In this document: piece after piece, positions 57,754-64,000 of the stretch
Numbering within the stretch: position 1 is the first letter of the stretch
How the letters are laid out: each line of letters begins with the position of its first letter
DNA from: Pullulanibacillus sp. KACC 23026
GTDB lineage: Bacteria > Bacillota > Bacilli > Bacillales > Sporolactobacillaceae
Length of the DNA stretch: 64,000 nucleotides
Direction: 5' to 3'
Assembly: GCF_029094525.1 (NCBI RefSeq)
Contig: NZ_CP119107.1
Location: 2,790,001 to 2,854,000, forward strand
Position numbers and translations under genes: made by a program
Notes under the pieces: generated by a model
The model's input: the letters and a program-made list of their open reading frames with translations, nothing else
What the model was told of the DNA's origin: nothing
Databases searched by the model: none

Positions 57754-58371
57754 TCACTTTTGTGCCTGTAACACATCATTAATAACCTTATAAATTTTAT
57801 AGCAAAGCCAGGCGCCACCATCCACTGTTCCAACTACCCTTTCACCAACCCAGCTTGCTCTTCCTGTTTTCGGAACCATTTCTTGTGTTTTAATTGCTCC
57901 TTCCTCAGCAGCTACAACCGCTTTATGAAGCGCTTCCATCGAATGCGTGCCATCTGCTATTGCGTTGGAATAGGCTTGGAACGCCGGAATAAATGCATCC
58001 AAAATGGTACGATCCCCCAAATCTGCTTCTCCGCGCTTTTTGATCTCCTCAATCATAACTCGCTGTAACTCAATAAAAGTCTCGGAAGTCATTTCCTGAT
58101 CCTCTTTCATTGACCTAGCAGCTGCAGATAGTGCAAATGCTGTTAATACACCAATAGTCGATGGTGCCTGTTTCCTTACTGTTGTTCCTGAAAGAGACAA
58201 CCATTCCTTTAACGACTCGGCGTTTAAGGCAATTTCATAAATGGAGTTCCCCATCAACTCTACGGTAACACCTAGATCACCGTCCCCTTGCAACCCATCA
58301 ATATGATTAAACTCTTCTTTAGAGTTAACACAGAATTCTCTAAGCTTTTCCGTAATAAGTAAGAGCTCCAA
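57754..58371 (-). CDS. DhaL-type kinase subunit
   Basis: The 205-residue all-helical protein has the nucleotide-site motif GLQGDGDLGVTV (Asp ligands for magnesium) and ARSMKED to GDRTILDAF, as in DhaL and the second domain of ATP-dependent dihydroxyacetone kinases. The late RASWVGERVVGTVDGGA matches the conserved SYLGER-type segment. The TTG start follows AAAGGA by ten bases. It is downstream of dhaK. No DhaM is present in the window, so ATP-dependent action is possible. Confidence 0.87.
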   Translation of the reverse strand: MELLLITEKLREFCVNSKEEFNHIDGLQGDGDLGVTVELMGNSIYEIALNAESLKEWLSLSGTTVRKQAPSTIGVLTAFALSAAARSMKEDQEMTSETFIELQRVMIEEIKKRGEADLGDRTILDAFIPAFQAYSNAIADGTHSMEALHKAVVAAEEGAIKTQEMVPKTGRASWVGERVVGTVDGGAWLCYKIYKVINDVLQAQK

Positions 58372-58434
58372 TAATCGTCATTCCTTTCTAAACATGTGAA
58401 AAAGTTATCTGAAAAGGCAATCGTTTTATGACTT

Positions 58435-59433
58435 TCAGATTGAAATGAACGGTGAACGTGCAGGTTCATCTAAAAACGTCTTCAATTCATCATCTAATTT
58501 CAGGATAGATAGTGAAAAACCACCCATTTCCAGCGAGGTTCCATACTCCCCGATAAAAGGTCGATATATTTTAATTTGTTTTTCGTCAAGCCATCGGTAG
58601 ACTTCTCGGTATCCTATGTAGAGCTCTTCCAAAGACGAACTACCCAGGCCATTTACAAGAACTGCTACTTCATCCCTTGCTGACAGTCCCAAGTCTTTTG
58701 AAATTTTTCCCATCAGCTCATTGACATACTCTTTCGCTCCGGCCGCTTTTTGGCGAAAAATCCCCGGTTCTCCATGTATTCCGATTCCAATTTCAACTTC
58801 GTCTTCGTCTATTTCAAATGATGGGTTACCAGAAGCCGGAATCGTGGCTGGGGTAAACCCAATTCCCATGCTGCGAATATTCTCCACTGTCTTTTCAGCT
58901 ACACATTTGACTTCTTCAAGGGACGCCCCTGATTCAGCACACGCACCAGCTATTTTGTAGGCAAAGAAAATGCCAGCGACACCGCGGCGTTTTTGTTTTT
59001 GTTCGAAAGGTGCGGATGTAACGTCATCGGTCACCCGAACGGCTTCAACTTGTATCCCTTCCTCTTCAGCAAGCTCTTGTGCAAGCTCGAAGTTCATCTT
59101 ATCCCCAAAATAATTTCCATAAAGAAAAAGCACTCCAGATCCGCTGTTAATTTCCTTTGCAACAGCCAACATGCTATCGGCACTCGGTGAGGTAAATACA
59201 TTTCCTACACATACGCCATCTGCTAGTCCTTTACCAACATACCCAAGGAAAACGGGTAAATGCCCGTATCCCCCACCAGTCGCAATGGCTACCTTTCCTG
59301 CAACCGGAGCATCTGCTCTAACAACGGCTCTTGGATCATCCTGTAATCCCCGTAACTGATCTGGATGTGCCAATAAAATTCCCGCTAAAGATTCATCAAC
59401 GAATTTATTTGGGTCATTTAAAATTTTCTTCAA
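58435..59433 (-). CDS. DhaK-type kinase subunit
   Basis: The product has about 332 residues. Features are a start MKKILNDPNKFVDESLAG, ATGGGYGHLP, GNYFGDKMNF, and GIGIHGEPG with the His (near residue 220) that binds dihydroxyacetone covalently. The longest frame overlaps the GntR gene. A TTG at 59433 with GGAGG eight bases upstream gives the canonical N-terminus, so I choose it. With DhaL it would phosphorylate a short ketose or aldose (dihydroxyacetone, glyceraldehyde, erythrulose-like). It lies 19 bases after the GntR stop. Confidence 0.9.
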   Translation of the reverse strand: MKKILNDPNKFVDESLAGILLAHPDQLRGLQDDPRAVVRADAPVAGKVAIATGGGYGHLPVFLGYVGKGLADGVCVGNVFTSPSADSMLAVAKEINSGSGVLFLYGNYFGDKMNFELAQELAEEEGIQVEAVRVTDDVTSAPFEQKQKRRGVAGIFFAYKIAGACAESGASLEEVKCVAEKTVENIRSMGIGFTPATIPASGNPSFEIDEDEVEIGIGIHGEPGIFRQKAAGAKEYVNELMGKISKDLGLSARDEVAVLVNGLGSSSLEELYIGYREVYRWLDEKQIKIYRPFIGEYGTSLEMGGFSLSILKLDDELKTFLDEPARSPFISI

Positions 59434-59452
59434 AATAGTAATCCTCCAATCA

Positions 59453-60169
59453 TTAAGGAGTAGGTTTTGTTGAGTCTTCTTCCTCTTTTTGAACTGCACT
59501 TATAAGACCTGTTTTTGACATTAATAGATGCTGAACCATATACTCCTTTGCCGCATCGGCATCCCGATCACAGATACAACGCAAAATATCATCATGCTGA
59601 CTAACTGCTTTCATGGCTTCTTTAGGGATCAAAAAGACTTGCTTTCGATAAACAGTTAAAAACTTCTTTGTCATTTCATGAAGACTTTGCAATAAAGGAT
59701 TTTGCGAGGCCTCAAATATTAAGTCATGAAACGCCTCGTCTCCTAATGTGATTTTTAATGGATCACCGTTGATAATGTATTGCACGAAATCATTGTGGCA
59801 CTTCTCCAACTTTTTAAAGTGTTCCTCTGTCCCTCGTTGGGCAGCTAATGATGCTGCGACTGGTTCAAGCGCCAAGCGAACTTCGATCAGATGAAAAATT
59901 TCTGGCTGATAGAGATTAAACCAATGGAGGAATTCACTTGAATCGAAGTTCTTTCTTTCGACTACAAAGGAACCTTTCGTTGGCCGGATTTCTATGATTC
60001 CAACAGCCTCGAGAATTCGCAATGCTTCTCGGACTGAAGAACGTCCAACTTGCAAAATTTGCGACAATTCACGTTCATTGGGAAGCTTACCGTTTTCATT
60101 CGTACCTCCTTCTTTTATAAACTCTTTAATCCTGGCTACTGTGGACTCCACTACAGACTCTATTGCCAA
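59453..60169 (-). CDS. GntR-family (FadR/FCD) regulator of the Dha/DapA operon
   Basis: The 238 residues have a winged helix (LPNERELSQILQVGRSSVREAL) and an FCD domain (about 95-225, with LGDEAFHDLIFEASQN and SQHDDILRCI carrying metal-site residues). The TTG start follows AAGAGG. It is the first gene of the operon. Three identical TGGTCTGACCA-type palindromes stand upstream, two within 100 bases, and FadR-type regulators bind such TGGTNNNACCA sites. A perfect cre site lies between the far operator and the gene. Confidence 0.92.
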   Translation of the reverse strand: MAIESVVESTVARIKEFIKEGGTNENGKLPNERELSQILQVGRSSVREALRILEAVGIIEIRPTKGSFVVERKNFDSSEFLHWFNLYQPEIFHLIEVRLALEPVAASLAAQRGTEEHFKKLEKCHNDFVQYIINGDPLKITLGDEAFHDLIFEASQNPLLQSLHEMTKKFLTVYRKQVFLIPKEAMKAVSQHDDILRCICDRDADAAKEYMVQHLLMSKTGLISAVQKEEEDSTKPTP

Positions 60170-60224
60170 TTAAAAAACCTCTTTTCTATAAACCCTTTAT
60201 AGACTACAAAATTAAAACTTTTAG

Positions 60225-60235
60225 TGGTCTGACCA
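60225..60235. promoter_or_regulatory. GntR operator 1 of the Dha/DapA operon
   Basis: TGGTCTGACCA, 56 bases upstream of the GntR start, has the FadR-like TGGTNNNACCA form. Confidence 0.8.
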
Positions 60236-60254
60236 AAAACCCAAAAATCAACAA

Positions 60255-60265
60255 TGGTCTGACCA
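60255..60265. promoter_or_regulatory. GntR operator 2 of the Dha/DapA operon
   Basis: TGGTCTGACCA is identical to operator 1, exactly 30 bases away, which would place the two on nearly the same DNA face. Confidence 0.8.
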
Positions 60266-60433
60266 TCAACTTTGTATTTTCATCATAATTTCATAATTAC
60301 GGAATGTCAATCTAAAAATTTAAAAAATTTAAAAATATTTTTTCGGGTTATCTTAACAAGATTTATATTAATAAATTCTTTGTTTTATATTGCCAAACTT
60401 ATTTTTTTATCTGAAATTTCAATTGACTTTTTT

Positions 60434-60447
60434 TGAAAGCGATTACA
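60434..60447. promoter_or_regulatory. cre site (CcpA) of the Dha/DapA operon
   Basis: TGAAAGCGATTACA matches all fixed cre positions. It lies 13 bases from operator 3. Confidence 0.75.
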
Positions 60448-60459
60448 TAATAAGTTTGC

Positions 60460-60470
60460 TGGTCAGACCA
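60460..60470. promoter_or_regulatory. GntR operator 3 of the Dha/DapA operon
   Basis: TGGTCAGACCA has the same arms as operators 1 and 2, about 200 bases further out, suggesting looping or control of a second promoter. Confidence 0.75.
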
Positions 60471-61027
60471 AAAATGGTAAAGGTTAACAAATAGACGTGA
60501 TTTCAGAACTAAAAATCTAGCTGTTGATTTAATTCGCCTTAAATATCGAAATGTTAACATCCGAGATTCAGTTGGCAAATTCAATCTGATGAACGCGATG
60601 TTATACAATCTGCTTATCAAATACAAGTTTCAGAGGAAGATTGCCACTTCCAACAGATCCTTTGGGACACTGGCTAAATACGATCCAACCAATCGATTCA
60701 TGTAACTTATGAGGGGCAGGCCAGCTTCCCCGTACATAAATAAAAGAAGGTCCTGCAAAAAATGCAGGACCTTCTAATTTTGTAGAAACTTTATTCCATA
60801 AACGTGAACACATCTTCAAATAGACATGGTATCTTCCCCTTCTTAAAAAATCGCCCCTGTTAGAGCAAGACCGGGTAAACTAATTATTGAACGGCTTGTT
60901 TGACTAAGTTGTTCAATTTCCAACGTGGTGTCAGAACAAACCCTTCAGGCAAGATACCTATACACCTATTCGATACATTGAAAAATCCTCTCCCCCCTTG
61001 AAAGGATTCCCAACAATCTTTATAGAG
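60471..61027. other. Gap between the operators and the CBS gene
   Basis: It holds the hairpin at 60745. A plus-strand frame without a good start runs from about 60481 to 60707; it has no recognisable domain. Otherwise no gene is supported. Confidence 0.4.
60745..60775. terminator. Bidirectional-type hairpin
   Basis: AGAAGGTCCTGCA and TGCAGGACCTTCT are perfect 13-base arms with a 5-base loop, flanked by AAAA on the left and AATTTT on the right. Confidence 0.7.
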
Positions 61028-61504
61028 TTAGACAAGCTCCGTTTCTTTTTCAACAATGGTTTTCGATAAATTATGAATAATGTCACCTCGACTGATGACA
61101 CCAATCACTCTTCCAGCTCGATTGATCACTGGCAACTTCTTAAAATGATGTTTAGAAAGCAACCGCATTGCTTTTTCAAAATCATCATTTGGTGAAACCG
61201 ATCTAATGTTGTGTTTCACCATAATCTTCTCAATAGGTGTATTCATTTTACAACGTAACACATCTTCTATATTCTCAGCTTCTGCTACATAAGACATGTA
61301 GTAGTTCGCGATCACTTTTGATTCTTTTGGAGCTAAAAAACGCACGACATCGCCATCTGAAACCATCCCGACTAAGTTTCCTTTATCGTCCACAACCGGG
61401 ACTCCGCCAATGCGATTTGTCTCAAGTAAAGAAATTAACTCCTTAACCGTTGTAGAAGGATTGGCTGTATAAACATCATAGATCATGAAATCTCGTACTT
61501 CCAT
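61028..61504 (-). CDS. CBS-domain pair protein
   Basis: The 158 residues form two CBS motifs: residues 1-65 (DFMIYDVYTANPSTTVKELI, GGVPVVDDKGNLVGMVSDGD) and 90-150 (IMVKHNIRSVSPNDDFEKAM, KKLPVINRAGRVIGVISRGD). Such stand-alone pairs bind adenosine nucleotides and regulate partners that sequence does not reveal. AGGAGGGGG precedes the ATG. It is not obviously part of an operon. Confidence 0.92.
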   Translation of the reverse strand: MEVRDFMIYDVYTANPSTTVKELISLLETNRIGGVPVVDDKGNLVGMVSDGDVVRFLAPKESKVIANYYMSYVAEAENIEDVLRCKMNTPIEKIMVKHNIRSVSPNDDFEKAMRLLSKHHFKKLPVINRAGRVIGVISRGDIIHNLSKTIVEKETELV

Positions 61505-62350
61505 TTGTATCCCCCTCCTATAATTCCATTATACATGATAACGCTTACAAATTAAAGAGTTAATAAATGATTGGTTGGATCGCTTTTACACACAGATTCT
61601 ATACTAAGAGATGTCCCGTCACTCATTTGCTCATCTTATTAGTTTATGCTGGCGTGTTCACCGCCAATTATTAATCCGATTTATTAACCCTAAACCATGG
61701 CTACAAATCGATTGCTAGTACAATTAATAAAGAGGGTCATGTCTCTAAAAAAGGGGGATGCCTTTTCTTTTAATGTATATAAACCATTCTCACAAACCTG
61801 TGTATATGGGGAATGTACGTTACAACGCGCGAGTCCGAAATGTAGGACAAAACACAAGGACTATTAAAGAACAGATCTCATAAGTTAATAGAGTTCATTA
61901 TGGTGGATTTCCGTTAACAGGTTTGATGATGTGTACATTTTGAACATCAAGGATGGTCATTAGTCGTACGACAAACCACAGCAAAGATGGACTAAAGCGG
62001 ATTTAAGAGTATTTGCTTGTGGTGTCTCGGAAAAAAGAACAGCAGTTTCTTGATCAAATGCTTTTAGAGTGGATACGGCGGATGAATATGTTCTTAGTAA
62101 AGTGGCATAACATAAGGAAAATAGTCCTAACAGTCTGTACCTGCCCTTCATAAGTGGCAAGACGGGATTTTTCCTTTCTACTACCTTCTGAAGCTTTAAC
62201 CGCATCACAAGTAACAGGCGAACAAATGCTTTATGTATAGGTTAAAACCCATAACCAAAGGGTATGGGTTTGCATGGTGAAGGGTTCGTGGCTCCTCGTA
62301 CCGAATCCTCCAGGACATGATATACGTGTACTGGAGTACCCGAGGACCTA
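61505..62350. other. 846-base gap with a terminator-like hairpin
   Basis: AACCCATAACC/GGGTATGGGTT (62246-62270), read on the minus strand, is followed by TTTTAA and may end the M20 transcript. An 82-codon minus frame (61960-62208) is not recognised. I see no IS end or RNA gene. Confidence 0.45.
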
Positions 62351-63544
62351 CTAACCAATCGTAGGACAAAGTTGCTTTAATACTATGCCAACAAACGACA
62401 TTACCCCAATGGACAACGAGGTCTCATCCACCGTGAATTTAGGATGATGATGCGGAAAGGTTATCCCCTCTTGGAGATTGCCTGCACCTACATAAAAAAA
62501 CGTGCCTGGTACTTTAGCCTGGTAGGCTGAAAAATCCTCACCTCCCATATCTGGCACACCTTCCACCACTGTACCCTCGGGAAATATGTCCGTTAGAGAG
62601 TCCCATACTTTTTTCGTAACAGCTTCATCATTTATCACCGGTCGGTAACCCCCTTGGTACTCAAATTCATAAGTTGAACCATGGGCTCCCGTAATCCCTT
62701 TGATAATCCGTTCCATCAACTCCGGCACTTTCTGACGCAACTCTGTCTTGAAGGACCGAACAGTTCCACAGAGTTCAACTGTTTCCGGAATGATATTATG
62801 TGCTGTACCTGCATGAAACTGAGTCACAGACAAGACAAGTTGTTCTAACGGATCGACATTGCGTGAGACGATGTGCTGTAAATTAGTCACCACTTGCGAT
62901 GCAATTAGAATCGGGTCAATATTGACGTGCGGCTCTGCCGCATGACCACCTTGTCCGTGAATTCGAATATGAAACGTGTCAGGACCTGCCATCATAGGGC
63001 CCGACATCACAGATACCTTTCCAACTTCAAGCGGTGACCAAAGATGAATTCCAATGACGGAATCGGCACCATCTATCACACCAGCATGAACTAGCTCTTG
63101 GGCACCGCCAGGAAAAAGCTCTTCTGCATGTTGAAATATAAACCGCACTTCGCCATGGATTTCATGACGCAAGCCGCACAATATTTGAGCGACGCCTAGT
63201 AACATAGCTGTATGACCATCATGTCCACATGCGTGCATTTTGCCAGGAAATCGAGAGACAAAATCAAAGTCATTCTCTTCCGTTATTGGCAAGGCATCCA
63301 TATCGGCACGCAATGCTAGTACGGGACCCAGGTAAGCACCATTTAACCGCGCTAAAACACTCGTTTTCGTGGGTTTACTCACTTCTAAGCCACCGAATGA
63401 TTGGAGTGTATCATACACAAACTGCGATGTGTTTACCTCTTCAAAGGAGAGCTCTGGATTCTTGTGTAAATATCGTCGCCATGCAACAACTTCATCTTTA
63501 ACTTGATCAACTAAGGATTGAATCATTTCAATTCTTATAGACAT
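62351..63544 (-). CDS. M20 family amidohydrolase (N-acyl amino acid / hippurate hydrolase type)
   Basis: The product has about 397 residues. The M20D metal-binding pattern is clear: ALRADMDALPI, GKMHACGHDGHTAML with Cys and His ligands, QHAEELFPGG with Glu pair, GIHLWSP, and a C-terminal His in FPHHHPKF; the dimerisation domain includes GQGGHAAEPH. It cleaves N-acyl or peptide amide bonds in the cytoplasm. GGGTGG precedes the ATG at 63544, so the 13-residue longer form is rejected. It follows an amino-acid permease on the same strand, suggesting uptake followed by hydrolysis. Confidence 0.9.
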   Translation of the reverse strand: MSIRIEMIQSLVDQVKDEVVAWRRYLHKNPELSFEEVNTSQFVYDTLQSFGGLEVSKPTKTSVLARLNGAYLGPVLALRADMDALPITEENDFDFVSRFPGKMHACGHDGHTAMLLGVAQILCGLRHEIHGEVRFIFQHAEELFPGGAQELVHAGVIDGADSVIGIHLWSPLEVGKVSVMSGPMMAGPDTFHIRIHGQGGHAAEPHVNIDPILIASQVVTNLQHIVSRNVDPLEQLVLSVTQFHAGTAHNIIPETVELCGTVRSFKTELRQKVPELMERIIKGITGAHGSTYEFEYQGGYRPVINDEAVTKKVWDSLTDIFPEGTVVEGVPDMGGEDFSAYQAKVPGTFFYVGAGNLQEGITFPHHHPKFTVDETSLSIGVMSFVGIVLKQLCPTIG

Positions 63545-63646
63545 ATCAATCCACCCAACTATCTTAGTTTGACTATCGAGCACAACTTAAAGAGCAGTCC
63601 CTTTGCGGCGATTGGCTCTATCGGACAGCCTTGCAGCTTTTAAGAC

Positions 63647-64000
63647 TTAGGCACTTTCGGATACATCATCAGCAGCTGCAAAATCTAGCTCTGGAGGTTT
63701 CCTTCTAAACATTTTTGTTAAAAACAGGAGATAAATGAAACCTAGTATAGCCCATGCAGTACCGAGTCGAAGTGCGTTTTTGTCGAGATGAATAAAAAGC
63801 CAGATGGTAAATCCAGCACCAATAAGTGGCATTATCACATATAGGGCGATGTCTTTGAGGGTTCTCTGACGTCCGCGTATAAAGTACCGCACTATGACAG
63901 ACAAATTGACAAATGTGAATGCGGTAAAAGCTCCAAAATTAATAAACGAAGTAGATGTAGCAACATTCAACTTCAGGGCAGCAAGGCAAACAACACCAAC
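63647..64000 (-). CDS. APC-type amino-acid permease, C-terminal part (runs off the window)
   Basis: The frame is open to the window edge, so about 118 C-terminal residues are visible. They contain three hydrophobic segments with FINFGAFTAFTFVNLSV and a short charged link (RGRQRTLKDI), as in the last helices of APC-superfamily permeases, ending in a polar tail rich in acidic residues. The gene is upstream of the M20 amidohydrolase. The substrate is unknown. Confidence 0.75.
   Translation of the reverse strand, partial: VGVVCLAALKLNVATSTSFINFGAFTAFTFVNLSVIVRYFIRGRQRTLKDIALYVIMPLIGAGFTIWLFIHLDKNALRLGTAWAILGFIYLLFLTKMFRRKPPELDFAAADDVSESA

Noticed and set aside
60481-60707. Plus-strand open frame just after the third GntR operator
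   Set aside because: It has no start codon near a ribosome-binding site, and the translation matches nothing I know.
61960-62208. 82-codon minus-strand frame
   Set aside because: There is no known motif and no operon context; a transposase remnant was considered but no catalytic motif is visible.

Overview
The window is low-GC DNA, consistent with an endospore-forming Bacillales member (Bacillaceae or a near relative). The evidence is strong AGGAGG-type ribosome-binding sites, frequent TTG/GTG starts, cre-like CcpA sites, YesL/DUF624 proteins, LplABC-type importers without their own ATPase, intrinsic terminators, and dispersed GAACCGTCCCC repeats. No rRNA, tRNA, CRISPR array, phage or intact insertion sequence was seen. 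The window is a carbohydrate-acquisition island aimed at plant cell wall (arabinan, glucuronoxylan, pectin-type sugars), and most genes lie on the minus strand.

Layout. (1) 0.2-8.3 kb: GH2 beta-galactosidase, an L-fucose/L-galactose mutarotase, a LacI regulator with three matching operators, and an aldo/keto reductase, lactonase and zinc dehydrogenase. Together they match an oxidative L-galactose pathway ending in D-tagaturonate. (2) 8.7-13.2 kb: a TetR/drug-efflux pair and a SpoIID-like/peptidoglycan-binding/LysM protein. (3) 13.5-26.5 kb: an arabinan system with a secreted GH43 endo-arabinanase, an ABC importer, cytoplasmic GH51 and GH43 enzymes, a broken second GH51, and two paralogous ArsR-type regulators that share a highly conserved C-terminal domain. 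(4) 26.9-27.4 kb: a strictly periodic 52-bp tandem repeat. (5) 27.6-40.3 kb: GH115 alpha-glucuronidase with an SGNH hydrolase, a broken GIY-YIG gene, YesL, an LplABC importer, mannonate dehydratase and a GntR regulator. This fits uptake and breakdown of glucuronic-acid-decorated oligosaccharides. (6) 40.5-51.7 kb: three Gfo/Idh oxidoreductases, an oligogalacturonate-lyase remnant, a polysaccharide deacetylase, an HPr-like protein lacking both phosphorylation sites, UspA, a sugar isomerase/epimerase-like barrel and a GPH sugar symporter, among several repeat elements. (7) 52.6-60.5 kb: a compact operon of GntR, DhaK, DhaL, two DapA-like enzymes, a ketoglutarate-semialdehyde-type dehydrogenase and an ACS-family transporter, with three identical palindromic operators and a perfect cre site. 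(8) 61.0-64.0 kb: a CBS-domain protein, an M20 amidohydrolase and the 3' end of an amino-acid permease.

How it works together (inference). Secreted arabinanase makes arabino-oligosaccharides, which are imported and trimmed inside by GH51/GH43. Aldouronate-type oligosaccharides are imported by the Lpl-type system and trimmed by GH115 and the SGNH esterase; the released uronate enters the hexuronate route in which UxuA acts. L-galactose would join that route at tagaturonate. The best candidates for undescribed biology are the ArsR-type sugar sensors, the Dha/DapA/ALDH operon, the L-galactose operon in a Gram-positive, and the 52-bp array. Starts that differ from the longest open frame were chosen by ribosome-binding site and family alignment recalled from memory; no database search was run.
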